A stretch of 50,591 bases of DNA. It comes from a bacterium. Its GTDB lineage: Bacteria > Patescibacteriota > CPR2 > UBA1875 > JAJYID01. The translations under genes and the position numbers were made by a program. The stretch is from NCBI GenBank assembly GCA_021796415.1, contig JAJYJC010000006.1, forward strand, positions 1 through 50,591, written 5' to 3'. Shown here in pieces: positions 6,872 to 14,955 of the stretch. The notes under the pieces were generated by a model that was not told the origin of the DNA, made no database searches, and worked only from the letters and a program-made list of their open reading frames with translations. Position 1 is the first letter of the stretch. Each line of letters starts with the position of its first letter.

Positions 6872-8419
6872 CTATGTTTCTTCTTCCTTTAAATCATTAA
6901 CTGCCGGGCCGTGCAGAACTTTCCCGTCATAGTTAAACCTCGAGCCATGGCACGGGCAGTCCCACGTCTTTTCCAAATTATTCCACTTTACCGAGCAGCC
7001 CATGTGAGTGCACTTTGGTGAAAGTTTATAGATCTCGCCGGCCTTATCCCGATATACCGCCACTTTTTTGCCGCCAACTTCTATAATGCGCGCTTCGCCT
7101 CGCTGGAACCCCGTCGGGAGACCAAACTTTCTGCCGACAGATCCGGGCCGTTTGCTTTTTAGAAAATTTAATCCGCCGTAAAATATTTTTCCGGGAGACT
7201 TGACCAAGTCTTTCCTGGAAGGGTCAAAGAGGCTCACCCAAGGATTTCCCTTTCCTAAAATCATATCGGATATAACCATTCCCGCCACAGTGCCATTTGT
7301 CATGCCCCACCCGTCAAAACCGCAGGCAAGATATATTTTCTTGGATTTGGGCGACAGCCCGATATAGGGAAGCCCGTCAGCCGTCGCATAATCCTCATTA
7401 TCCCAATAATACTCGGTGAAGCGCAGCGAAAACCTTTCCTTGGCGTAACTTCTCACATTTCTCAGATATTTTACCGCATTGCTAGCCCCGTCGCCCAAAG
7501 GATGGTCCTCGCCTCCCACCAAAAGTATCCGGCCATTTTTTAGCATTTGGGTCCGAAAAGAATGGGTATTGTCATCTAGGGAATAAAACATGCCTTCGGG
7601 CAAATTTTCGCGAACCCTTACGCCTATAACATTTGAGCGGTACGGCGAGAGTCTGGCGTAAAATCGCCCCTTGTCATAGAAGGGGAAATGCGTCGCCAAC
7701 ACAACATTTTTTGCCTTGATGTTTCCTTTGTTTGTTTTCACAAGGATGTTTTCCTCATTTTCAACAATGTCCAAGGCCCTTATATTTTCATAAATCCGAC
7801 AGTTCTTCTTTCTGCTTATCAATTTTGCCATGGCGAGCAGGTACTTTCGCGGGTGAAACTGCGCTTGGTTTTCAAACCTCACTGCCCCTTGCATAAAAGG
7901 GAATGGTGTCTCGCGAACGAAACTAGCGGGCAGGCCAAGCTTTCTCACCGCTTTTGCTTCTTCTCTCAATTTCTCGATATTTTCAGTTTTTTCCGTGTAC
8001 GTGTAGGCAGGTTCCCGCGTGAGATCAGCGTCAATTTTTTTCTTCTCGATAATTTCGACTATTTTCTCAAGCCCGGCTTGTTGCGCTTCGCCGTATAATC
8101 TCGCCTTGCCTTCACCGTGTTTTTCGATTAATTCCTTATAAATCAAGCCATGAAGTGAAGTTATTTTGGCCGTTGTGTTGCCTGTCACGTCGCTGGCTAT
8201 CCGCTTTGAATCAATTAGAACAATTTCTTTTCCTTCTTCCACGAGCAGCATGGCAGTGGTCAACCCGGCGATGCCGGCGCCAATCACAAGAGTCTCCGTT
8301 TCTATATCGCCCGGCAACGATTTATAATTAGTCTCGGGGGTGGTATCCAGCCAAACCGAAATAGGCCTGCCGGAAAACTGGCCTTCTTTTTCCTTATATC
8401 TTTTCTCTTCTATATCCAT
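6872..8419 (-). CDS. FAD-dependent oxidoreductase fused to a Rieske [2Fe-2S] domain
   Basis: A 515-aa protein. The N-terminal DAO-type FAD domain has VIGAGIAGLTTAMLL (dinucleotide-binding GxGxxG) near residue 48 and a second conserved region in GLPYIGLSPKSKKIYLACGF. The C-terminal Rieske domain has CTHMGC and CPCHGS, giving the two Cys and two His ligands. The order, glycine-oxidase-like domain then Rieske, matches a known but poorly characterised bacterial architecture. The start at 8419 (MDIEEK) is preferred over the track start because TGC-TATATT lies exactly six bases upstream. A soluble electron-transfer enzyme is expected; the substrate is unknown. Confidence 0.88.
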   Translation of the reverse strand: MDIEEKRYKEKEGQFSGRPISVWLDTTPETNYKSLPGDIETETLVIGAGIAGLTTAMLLVEEGKEIVLIDSKRIASDVTGNTTAKITSLHGLIYKELIEKHGEGKARLYGEAQQAGLEKIVEIIEKKKIDADLTREPAYTYTEKTENIEKLREEAKAVRKLGLPASFVRETPFPFMQGAVRFENQAQFHPRKYLLAMAKLISRKKNCRIYENIRALDIVENEENILVKTNKGNIKAKNVVLATHFPFYDKGRFYARLSPYRSNVIGVRVRENLPEGMFYSLDDNTHSFRTQMLKNGRILLVGGEDHPLGDGASNAVKYLRNVRSYAKERFSLRFTEYYWDNEDYATADGLPYIGLSPKSKKIYLACGFDGWGMTNGTVAGMVISDMILGKGNPWVSLFDPSRKDLVKSPGKIFYGGLNFLKSKRPGSVGRKFGLPTGFQRGEARIIEVGGKKVAVYRDKAGEIYKLSPKCTHMGCSVKWNNLEKTWDCPCHGSRFNYDGKVLHGPAVNDLKEEET

Positions 8420-8425
8420 AGGCAA

Positions 8426-8434
8426 AATATAGCA
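8426..8434 (-). promoter_or_regulatory. Extended -10 box, leaderless start of the FAD/Rieske gene
   Basis: TGC-TATATT, six bases, then ATG at 8419; there is no Shine-Dalgarno at either candidate start. Confidence 0.6.
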
Positions 8435-8506
8435 CCAGCCGTTACCCTTTTCTTTAGGCATTTTTGAGAAACCGTTTCATAGCCCCATCCCAAACCATAT
8501 TCCTGA

Positions 8507-8560
8507 TGTGTCTATATAACCACACACCTGGTGTGTGTTGAGTAGAGACACCTGGTGTGT
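8507..8560. repeat. ACACCTGGTGT palindromic repeat, copy 1
   Basis: CACACACCTGGTGTGTG (8521-8537) and a second ACACCTGGTGT (8548-8558) joined by a GTTGAGTAGAGAC spacer. The reverse complement of 8507-8551 matches 27954-27998 at 42 of 45 positions. It lies in the 318-base divergent gap between the FAD/Rieske gene and the three-gene membrane operon. Confidence 0.8.
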
Positions 8561-8605
8561 ACCGGCGAAATGGCAAAACGCACATGCAATTTTACGCCCC
8601 CAAGC

Positions 8606-8634
8606 TTTACAAGAATAGATTTTTATGTTAGAAT
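8606..8634 (+). promoter_or_regulatory. Promoter of the three-gene membrane operon
   Basis: TTTACA (8606-8611), 17 bp, TAGAAT (8629-8634). Transcription would start near 8641, giving a leader of about 97 nt. Confidence 0.75.
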
Positions 8635-8655
8635 AGCTACCGCACCTTGAAAAAC

Positions 8656-8716
8656 TTCCGGGATTTTACTCGGCCATTTACGAGTTCTAAGCTCGTGGCT
8701 GGATTTCATCCCGGAA
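8656..8716 (+). promoter_or_regulatory. Structured 5' leader of the membrane operon
   Basis: TTCCGGGAT (8656-8664) pairs perfectly with ATCCCGGAA (8708-8716), enclosing an inner stem ACGAG/CTCGT with extra CCA/TGG pairs. The hairpin ends 14 bases before the GGAGG Shine-Dalgarno. It matches no riboswitch class I know; it could be an RNA switch or a protein-binding leader. Confidence 0.6.
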
Positions 8717-8737
8717 AACAATAGAATTGGAGGAAAA

Positions 8738-9043
8738 ATGATAACTTTACCGGAATTCTGTGTGTTTTTGTTCCTACTAACTGCAGTGGTCGAGGCTTTG
8801 ACGTATGACGCCTTTCGCAAGAACGAATTCCAAGCCGGCCTCATACTGCTTTACAGTGTCCACTTGGCCACAACCTTCATTTGGATGTTTCTTGTCGGCG
8901 TCGAAATCCTGTCCAGATTTCAGTTATCGGCTATGATGGGCGCTTATCGCTTCATCCTGGGAATAATCATCGGCACAACAGTACTCGTATCCCTTACGTC
9001 AGCCTGCATGATTAACGAACCCACAACGCTCGAAAGGAGTTGA
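8738..9043 (+). CDS. Small membrane protein A of a three-gene operon
   Basis: A 101-aa protein with three predicted membrane segments: about residues 3-21 (FCVFLFLLTAVVEAL), 33-57 (LILLYSVHLATTFIWMFLVGVEIL) and 68-92 (RFILGIIIGTTVLVSLTSACMI). A polar loop TYDAFRKNEFQ separates the first two. GGAGG lies five bases before the ATG. No family is recognised. The pattern helix, short charged loop with a Tyr and Phe, helix, helix recurs in protein B (EIATHTNYKKGYRENAAFLW), so A and B are probably ancient duplicates. Confidence 0.75.
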   Translation: MITLPEFCVFLFLLTAVVEALTYDAFRKNEFQAGLILLYSVHLATTFIWMFLVGVEILSRFQLSAMMGAYRFILGIIIGTTVLVSLTSACMINEPTTLERS

Positions 9044-9046
9044 GAC

Positions 9047-9370
9047 ATGAAGGATATCGGCCTATTTGTGATTTTTGCGATTCTGTTGTCGGTTTTGGCC
9101 ATCGCTGAAATTGCAACTCACACGAACTATAAGAAAGGATACAGGGAAAACGCCGCATTCCTCTGGAGATTCCATATAGCCACTGGCATCATCTGGATAT
9201 CGATATTTTGCACAGCTGCCATATTCGGCCAGCTAACCGATACGAGAAACGAACTGAACATGCAAAATCTATCCAGACTGATTTGGGCTATACCCACAAT
9301 CATCGTAATGATCGCCTGGGCTTTATCAGCCATCGCCCTGGCGCCCCCTGATAATTCCGAAGGGAGTTGA
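9047..9370 (+). CDS. Small membrane protein B of the operon
   Basis: A 107-aa protein with three membrane segments, near residues 3-22, 36-60 and 75-97. Layout and lengths match protein A: helix ending in an acidic Glu, a polar loop (HTNYKKGYREN), a helix with a conserved-looking HIATGIIWISIF against HLATTFIWMFLV in A, then a third helix. AAAGGAG precedes the ATG, three bases after the stop of A. No known family is recognised. It is an integral membrane protein and may form a hetero-oligomer with A and C. Confidence 0.75.
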   Translation: MKDIGLFVIFAILLSVLAIAEIATHTNYKKGYRENAAFLWRFHIATGIIWISIFCTAAIFGQLTDTRNELNMQNLSRLIWAIPTIIVMIAWALSAIALAPPDNSEGS

Positions 9371-9375
9371 TCGAA

Positions 9376-9648
9376 ATGCTAAACGCAGATGAGTTCTGGT
9401 TTTTCATGATCTACTTCATTATTCCGACCGGGGTAATGGAAGCCGGATACAAGCTCATTGAGAACTTCATATACCAACCGCCGACGTGGCTCGATGTCTC
9501 TGTCGCAGCTGTAATCCCCGTGGCGGCTCTTCCTGTGGCGTTCTTTGCCCTGTGGGCATTCACTGGGATAGCGGCGCTCTGCGTAGACATTCCTTACTAT
9601 ACCGAGTGGTTGCGTTCGCGGTTTAGCCGCGCAACACAGAAGGCGTAG
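9376..9648 (+). CDS. Small membrane protein C of the operon
   Basis: A 90-aa protein starting at the ATG 9376 (MLNADEFWFF) with GGGAG upstream; the track's TTG at 9367 overlaps the Shine-Dalgarno. It has two clear membrane segments, residues 7-25 (FFMIYFIIPTGVMEAGY) and 40-70 (SVAAVIPVAALPVAFFALWAFTGIAAL), and a basic C-terminal tail RSRFSRATQKA expected in the cytoplasm. It is less like A and B. The family is unrecognised. Confidence 0.75.
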   Translation: MLNADEFWFFMIYFIIPTGVMEAGYKLIENFIYQPPTWLDVSVAAVIPVAALPVAFFALWAFTGIAALCVDIPYYTEWLRSRFSRATQKA

Positions 9649-9706
9649 AATAATTCCTACAAACCAATCTGAGATCCGTATATCTCAAAGACAAAATACG
9701 GCATTG

Positions 9707-9747
9707 CCCCGGGGCGGATTTATTTCCGCCGCCGGGGTTTTGGTTTT
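9707..9747 (+). terminator. Rho-independent terminator of the membrane operon
   Basis: CCCCGGGGCGGA pairs with TCCGCCGCCGGGG (one bulge) and is followed by TTTTGGTTTT. Confidence 0.85.
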
Positions 9748-9782
9748 ATAAATGAGCTGAGAATAATTTTGAATGCCTCTGA

Positions 9783-9820
9783 CCCAGCGCTTTACTAATG
9801 TAGCTTAGCAAAGCGCTGGG
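9783..9820. repeat. Long CTAAT-type palindrome
   Basis: CCCAGCGCTTT and AAAGCGCTGGG form a perfect 11-base stem around ACTAATGTAGCTTAGC, itself partly palindromic. It belongs to the same family as 6741 and 24376-24554. With the terminator at 9707 and the repeat at 9854 it accounts for most of the 343-base gap 9649-9991. Confidence 0.75.
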
Positions 9821-9853
9821 CTTTCAGATTTTCTCGACTTCATACTATCTTTT

Positions 9854-9914
9854 TGTCATTCCCGCGCAGGCGGGAATCTATATAATCTGGATTCCCGCCT
9901 GCGCGGGAATGACA
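9854..9914. repeat. Dispersed palindromic repeat, CCCGC type
   Basis: TGTCATTCCCGCGCAGGCGG... with the inverse ...CCGCCTGCGCGGGAATGACA, centred on a TATATAAT loop. A decayed half copy (GGGCGGGAACGACA) follows to 9934. Confidence 0.85.
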
Positions 9915-9991
9915 AATTTGGGCGGGAACGACAAGGCACTAAACATAATAATCATTAAATGAAAAAGTCGTGATCTCATGTAAGGCGGTTC

Positions 9992-10441
9992 TTAAAATTT
10001 CAGCTTATCGCCGATTTTTATACCCATGGAGTCTGCCGCGCCTGCGTTTATCTCGAGAACGTATTTCGCATCGGATTTAGGGGAATAGGTTTCGCACATC
10101 TCTTTTTTACAAGGTTTGGCATCTTCCTTTATATCAACAATCTTTTTATCCCGGTCTATCCATATCATATCAAGCGGGATAAGCGTGTTTTTCATCCAGA
10201 AAGAATATTTGCCCGGAGAATCAAAAACAAACAGCATTCCCTTATTTAAATCCAATTTTGACCGATTCATCAGACCCGTTTCTCTCTCTTTTTCGGTTTT
10301 GGCAATCTCAACATGAAAGCATACGTTTTTATCACAAACTGTTTTTCCGGTTTGGCGCGAAATTAAAAAAAATAACCCTGAAACAATTATCAGAATTAAA
10401 CCAGCTAACAAGAAAATTTTGTTGTTTTTTGCTGCTTTCAA
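9992..10441 (-). CDS. DUF192 family membrane-anchored protein
   Basis: A 149-aa protein. An N-terminal membrane anchor spans residues 8-27 (IFLLAGLILIIVSGLFFLI) and puts the DUF192 domain outside the membrane. The domain shows ERETGLMNRSKLDLNKGMLF, FWMKNTLIPLDMIWID and a C-terminal VLEINAGAADSMGIKIGD, all strong family motifs. Four Cys (CDKNVC, CKKEMC) could form disulfides or bind metal. The function of DUF192 is not established. It overlaps the upstream two-CW gene by ATGA. Confidence 0.92.
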   Translation of the reverse strand: MKAAKNNKIFLLAGLILIIVSGLFFLISRQTGKTVCDKNVCFHVEIAKTEKERETGLMNRSKLDLNKGMLFVFDSPGKYSFWMKNTLIPLDMIWIDRDKKIVDIKEDAKPCKKEMCETYSPKSDAKYVLEINAGAADSMGIKIGDKLKF

Positions 10442-10746
10442 TCTTCTTTCACTTCAGTTGTCTGGCCGGGCAAAAGAAGCTCAAAGTCTGCGCCTTCCTC
10501 CTGCTCTACTGTTATAAAAAAAGGACAATCTAAGCATGTGATTTCCTTTTGCGCATATGTCCCTTGTATCTCGCCGCCGCAAAAAGTTCCTGTCACGGCC
10601 CAGCAAATCCTGCCACTGTGTTTGCCGCTGTTGATGCCTTCGCCAATCCCCTCTTCAGCTGCGGGACAGACGCCTAAATGTTCGACATTTGCCCCTCCGG
10701 GCTCCCGGCCGCATTCTTTATACTCCCAGCAGTTTTCTTTTTCCAT
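10438..10746 (-). CDS. Two-CW domain protein
   Basis: A 102-aa Cys-rich protein named for its two Cys-Trp motifs: NCWEYKECGREPGG and RICWAVTGTFCGG. Further Cys (VCPAAEEG, CLDCPFF) make a probable metal or cluster site. The domain is known from diverse bacteria, sometimes next to signalling or redox proteins, but has no proven role. It overlaps the DUF192 gene by four bases, implying coupled expression. AAAGGT precedes the ATG. Confidence 0.88.
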   Translation of the reverse strand: MEKENCWEYKECGREPGGANVEHLGVCPAAEEGIGEGINSGKHSGRICWAVTGTFCGGEIQGTYAQKEITCLDCPFFITVEQEEGADFELLLPGQTTEVKED

Positions 10747-10801
10747 AAATTTACCTTTCTAAAGAGATAATACTATGGGTAAATTTAGGAAGCAATGCTT
10801 T

Positions 10802-11944
10802 TTATTGAGTTTGTCCGAGAGTTACTCCGACAGTTATTTCTTTATTGTCCCTCATAATTTTCAAGCTAACTTTGTCTCCCGGCGAATACTTTTGCAGTAT
10901 CCCTGTGACGCTGTGATTTTCGTCAATTTGGTCGCTCCCGATCGATAGAATTATGTCATTTTCTTTTATTCCTGCTTTATCAGCGGCAGACCCAGGAAGC
11001 ACCGCCAAATCACTGCCCCCATAAACCAGAACCCCCTTATCAGTTTTTAAGTTGTTGCGAGCGGCAAACTCTTTGGTTATGGGAATGTATCTAATGCCAA
11101 GCACCGGCCTTGATATGACACCCTTAACCTTTACGTCATTTATCTGATTTTTAATCATATTTATAGGAATGGCAAAACCGATGGATTGGCCCTGCTGGTC
11201 CACGGCTGTATTTATGCCTATGACCTGGCCGTCGATGTTTACAAGCGGGCCGCCTGAGTTTCCGGGATTAATCGCGGCGTCTGTTTGAATGACATTCTGC
11301 AAGCTTTCAGAAGAGCTTCCGCTGGAGTCCCCTGCTTGTATAGCTCGGCCGATGCCGCTCACCACACCCTCGGTTACAGAATTCTGATACTGCCCCAAGG
11401 CATTGCCTATGGCGATGACTGTTTGCCCGACTTGAAGCTTCGAAGAGTCACCGATGGTCACAGTGGGCAGATTTTTGGCATCAATTTTAAGAAAGGCTAT
11501 GTCATTCAAGGGGTCTTGAGCTTGCACCTTACCCTTGTATTCCTTGCCGTCGCTTGTGAATACACTATATTGCACGCTCTTGTCCGGCACCACATGCTTG
11601 TTTGTGACGATTAGTCCGTCAGAAGTGACAATAAATCCCGTACCGGAACTCTTTGTCTGAGACACTGCACCAAAAAAGTCCTCGGTTGATTGAACGCTGG
11701 TTATACTAACAACAGCGGGCGTTACCTTTTTCACCGCATCCACTGTGGCAGATTGCTCGGTGACATTATATGTTTTATTTCCGATAACACCGCCGCTTCC
11801 CTGATTATTAAATAGGGTGCCGCTGGCCAAGTTGTAGCCAAACATACCGCCGATAGAACCCATTACAAAAGAAATTAAAATCATGGCGATGTATTTTTTC
11901 GGCATTATAAACCTCGGATTTTTGCTGTTGCCTTCAGGATCCAT
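10802..11944 (-). CDS. HtrA/DegP-like serine protease with PDZ domain
   Basis: A 380-aa S1C protease for envelope protein quality control. The N-terminal membrane anchor is residues 16-38 (KKYIAMILISFVMGSIGGMFG). The catalytic triad is His in VTNKHVVPD, Asp in DPLNDIAFLKID and Ser in NPGNSGGPL. One PDZ domain follows from about residue 280 (VLVYGGSDLAVLPGSAADKAGI, then IILSIGSDQI). Length and order are usual for membrane-anchored HtrA/DegS types. AAAGGAG lies nine bases before the ATG. Confidence 0.95.
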   Translation of the reverse strand: MDPEGNSKNPRFIMPKKYIAMILISFVMGSIGGMFGYNLASGTLFNNQGSGGVIGNKTYNVTEQSATVDAVKKVTPAVVSITSVQSTEDFFGAVSQTKSSGTGFIVTSDGLIVTNKHVVPDKSVQYSVFTSDGKEYKGKVQAQDPLNDIAFLKIDAKNLPTVTIGDSSKLQVGQTVIAIGNALGQYQNSVTEGVVSGIGRAIQAGDSSGSSSESLQNVIQTDAAINPGNSGGPLVNIDGQVIGINTAVDQQGQSIGFAIPINMIKNQINDVKVKGVISRPVLGIRYIPITKEFAARNNLKTDKGVLVYGGSDLAVLPGSAADKAGIKENDIILSIGSDQIDENHSVTGILQKYSPGDKVSLKIMRDNKEITVGVTLGQTQ

Positions 11945-11994
11945 CTATAAATACTCCTTTATTTAGCTGATAATTTGCTGAGTTTTTTGCTTTT

Positions 11995-12816
11995 TTAGGC
12001 AAACCATTTGATCGTAATGAAGAGCGTAACGATTATTACTCCTGAGATTGCAAGATATTCCAAAATGAGTTTTGGATACAGCCTCTTTTCTATCTTATGT
12101 ATCAAAAGCCCATAGAGCATGTAGTATATCACTACCATAAACAGAGAAGCTGTCGTTATTGCAATTCCTGATGCACTGTCGCTTTTGTAGAGATTTGGGT
12201 ATTTTTCCAGGTAAAACCCCGAGAGCAAGCTTATCTCTGACAAAACCAGCGCCAGAACCACAGCATAAACTTTGGCCCATTTCTTTGCAACTTTATTTTT
12301 TACAAAGTTATAGAATGATAGAAGATAGACAAACATAAAGAGCAGAACAGACCCGGCAAGAACGACAAAACCGGTTCCTTTTTCAACGATAACGGCCAGG
12401 TTGGTTATGAGATTTCCGCCCAAAAATATGGTAAGCAGCACCGAAAGATTTAGGGCATTTTTCTCAATCTGATTTAAAGACTCTTTCTCAAACGTTCCGA
12501 CAACAAATCGAAATCCCAGATAATATGCAACGAGAATAACGATTAATATAAGCCGGTTGGACAAAACAGAGATATTTGCGTTTAGCATGGCCGTCATCAT
12601 GACAGCCGCAAAAACATCATATTTTCTTTTGTCCTCCAGGAGCTCTTTAGGAGATATTCCTAATTTCAAGATAAGGTAAAATACAACCGTCAGGATGGAG
12701 AAGACATACAGCACCCAAAAGGAGCTCATATTTGTAACAAGCAAGGAAAGGAGCAAACTTTCAATAAATAAAAATCCAATTAAAATATCAGGCTTGTTTT
12801 TTTCAATTAGCTTCAT
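11995..12816 (-). CDS. Polytopic membrane protein, unknown
   Basis: A 273-aa protein with seven to eight predicted membrane segments spaced along its length and short loops, the longest being GISPKELLEDKRKYD and the basic HKIEKRLYPK. I do not recognise the family. It directly follows the LytR-CpsA-Psr gene (gap of one base), so the two are cotranscribed, and a cell-envelope role such as carrier handling is possible but unproven. Confidence 0.7.
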   Translation of the reverse strand: MKLIEKNKPDILIGFLFIESLLLSLLVTNMSSFWVLYVFSILTVVFYLILKLGISPKELLEDKRKYDVFAAVMMTAMLNANISVLSNRLILIVILVAYYLGFRFVVGTFEKESLNQIEKNALNLSVLLTIFLGGNLITNLAVIVEKGTGFVVLAGSVLLFMFVYLLSFYNFVKNKVAKKWAKVYAVVLALVLSEISLLSGFYLEKYPNLYKSDSASGIAITTASLFMVVIYYMLYGLLIHKIEKRLYPKLILEYLAISGVIIVTLFITIKWFA

Positions 12817-12817
12817 G

Positions 12818-14182
12818 CTAGTTTTTGTTTAGCTGGTCTTTTCCTACGATGATTGTGAAATCGTATCCGCTGCCATCGGCCGGCTGTTGCGATGACTTTA
12901 CGCAGAGTTTGTCTTCGAGGTATTTTACCGTATTGGGTTTTGCGCCTGAAGTGTGGTCGTATATAACAGTGGTGGAAGCTAGGCTGTCCGCGTTGCCTAT
13001 ATTGCCAATGGTAAATCCAAGGCCACTCATATTATCGGCGACTTTCTTGGCTTCACCCGTTGCGCCGGAGGCATTTAGAACTTCTATCTTCGCTGCTTCT
13101 GTTTTTAATGGCCCGATGGTAAAGATATTTTTGGCAATATTCTGGATGTCCGAATAGTCATAAAATCCAGCTTTCGGCAGAAGAACATAAGCTCCGCCTA
13201 TATTGCTTGACCTAAGCACATTGTCAGGGCTGTCATCCAAAACAAGATTAATCATCTTGCCCTGATCGACCTTCTTTACCAAATCAAAAGCGCGGATAGC
13301 CTCGCTTATCTGCATATCGGTACGTATATGGTCACCCAATGCATTTAGGATATCGTTCATTTTTGCCGGATTTAGGAGAGTGCTCGCGCTCATTACTTTA
13401 TCACGGGTTGCGACTAAAATCTGCTGCTGCCTCCTTGCCCTATCGAAGTCAGATGTGGTTTCACGGCTTCTGGCATACTTTAGAGCTTCATCACCATTCA
13501 TGTGATGCATGCCTTTTGATATTGAATATGTCCCATCCGGATAATACGGATCATAAAGGTCCTTTTGCACATTTACGTCCACGCCTCCTACCGTATCGAT
13601 TATTTTTTTAAATCCGGAGAAGTCAGCCAAGACGTAATATTGTATAGGGATTCCCAATACCTTGCTAACGGTAGCCTCCGCAAGCGCCGCACCGCCGCCC
13701 TGATATTGATACTGTTCTCCAAGAGCGTTAGCAGAGTTTATCTTCCCTTCACCGTAATCACCGATTTTTACGTAAAGATCACGAGGCACTGACAGCATCG
13801 CCACTTCATTGGTGCGGGTGTTTATGCTTAGAACCATCATAGTATCGGTGAGCAGCGGTCCGTCATGGCCGGCCCCTCCATCTCCCATGAGAAGGATATT
13901 TACCCTGCCGTCAGCTTCGCCCTTCAGCTGGCCCTGCGAGAAGAATCCAAGAAGGCCGGGAACTCCCCCGCCTTGGAACACTTTCTGCGCCAATGTGTAT
14001 GCCTTATAGCCCAGAACACCGCCTGTTATCAAGAACAAAACAAGTAGGCTTAAAATTATTCGCCTTTTCCAGTGCTTTTTCTTCTTTTTCTTAAACTTCA
14101 CGGCCGTTTTGGCCGGTTCGCTTGGTTTCTTATCTCCGTTTTCCATGTCGCTTAAAATATCTTCAATAGATTTTTTGCTCAT
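12818..14182 (-). CDS. LytR-CpsA-Psr (LCP) family protein
   Basis: A 454-aa protein. Start MSKKSIED at 14182, with AAGG upstream; the track start lies before the transcript. Residues 37-57 form a membrane anchor after a Lys-rich stretch (KKKKKHWKRR). The LCP domain runs about 90-310 with ILLMGDGG, DTMMVLSI, SVPRDLYV, DFSGFKKIIDTVGGVDV and ALKYARSRETTSDFDRARRQQ, where the Arg and Asp residues bind lipid pyrophosphate. A LytR_C domain follows (IEVLNASGATGEAKKVADN). The family attaches polymers to the cell wall. Confidence 0.93.
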   Translation of the reverse strand: MSKKSIEDILSDMENGDKKPSEPAKTAVKFKKKKKKHWKRRIILSLLVLFLITGGVLGYKAYTLAQKVFQGGGVPGLLGFFSQGQLKGEADGRVNILLMGDGGAGHDGPLLTDTMMVLSINTRTNEVAMLSVPRDLYVKIGDYGEGKINSANALGEQYQYQGGGAALAEATVSKVLGIPIQYYVLADFSGFKKIIDTVGGVDVNVQKDLYDPYYPDGTYSISKGMHHMNGDEALKYARSRETTSDFDRARRQQQILVATRDKVMSASTLLNPAKMNDILNALGDHIRTDMQISEAIRAFDLVKKVDQGKMINLVLDDSPDNVLRSSNIGGAYVLLPKAGFYDYSDIQNIAKNIFTIGPLKTEAAKIEVLNASGATGEAKKVADNMSGLGFTIGNIGNADSLASTTVIYDHTSGAKPNTVKYLEDKLCVKSSQQPADGSGYDFTIIVGKDQLNKN

Positions 14183-14221
14183 TGCCTTGCTTTTATTTTT
14201 GATAATGCTTACACGAGAAAA

Positions 14222-14250
14222 ATTATACAAAAAAATATATTGCCCGCCAA
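14222..14250 (-). promoter_or_regulatory. Promoter of the LCP gene
   Basis: TTGGCG (14245-14250) and TATAAT (14222-14227) with 17 bp between, on the minus strand, in the divergent gap with lepB. Confidence 0.7.
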
Positions 14251-14293
14251 GTGTTTTATTGCTAAACTGTTTGAGAGTTTAACGAATATTTTT

Positions 14294-14953
14294 ATGGAAA
14301 AGGCAAATCCCAAAGAAGGCGCATTGTTTGCAAAAGAGTTTGTGAAAACAGTTCTTGTCATTGTTGGTACATTGATTATAATCAAGCTTTTTATATTGGA
14401 GCCATTTCTGGTCCAAGGGTCGTCAATGGAACCCAATTTTCAGAACAACAACTACATACTGGTTGAGAGCTTGTCCTACGCTTTTGGCGGCCCAAAACGC
14501 GGCGATGTGGTCGTTTTCGAACATCCGGAGAACACATGCGATACTTATGTACAAAAACACCCAATTAAAAATTTTCTCGACAGGCTTTACTTTATCGGAA
14601 GCGTCCCTCCGGCAAATCCTTGTGTTGACTTCATCAAAAGAGTCGTCGGCCTGCCCGGTGAAACGGTCATAATCAAAAATGGAACCGTAACCATCAAGAA
14701 TAATGAGCACCCGGATGGATTTGTACTGAATGAGTCATACATTCCTGATTCGGCAAATTTCAAACTCCAGGGCGATATGACCAGGACTCTCGGCAAAGAT
14801 GAATACTTTACTCTTGGCGACAACAGGCAGCCAAATGCCAGCCTTGATTCGCGCGAATGGGGAGCGCTTCCCAAAAGCCACATAGTCGGCAAAGCTTGGC
14901 TAAGGCTTGTGCCTACCAATGAAGCCGGCCTCATCCCCGAACCAAAGTACTAA
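14294..14953 (+). CDS. lepB: Signal peptidase I
   Basis: A 219-aa type I signal peptidase. A membrane anchor is at residues 19-37 (VKTVLVIVGTLIIIKLFIL). The catalytic Ser is in QGSSMEPNF, the Lys in FIKRVVGLPGE, and the late box is GDNRQPNASLDSREWG. It removes signal peptides outside the membrane, for example from the secreted lysozyme-like protein at 39797. The ATG at 14294 is preferred to the track's TTG at 14240; the Shine-Dalgarno is weak. It is divergent from the LCP gene and convergent with the SGNH gene, with only two bases between stops. Confidence 0.94.
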   Translation: MEKANPKEGALFAKEFVKTVLVIVGTLIIIKLFILEPFLVQGSSMEPNFQNNNYILVESLSYAFGGPKRGDVVVFEHPENTCDTYVQKHPIKNFLDRLYFIGSVPPANPCVDFIKRVVGLPGETVIIKNGTVTIKNNEHPDGFVLNESYIPDSANFKLQGDMTRTLGKDEYFTLGDNRQPNASLDSREWGALPKSHIVGKAWLRLVPTNEAGLIPEPKY

Positions 14954-14955
14954 AA

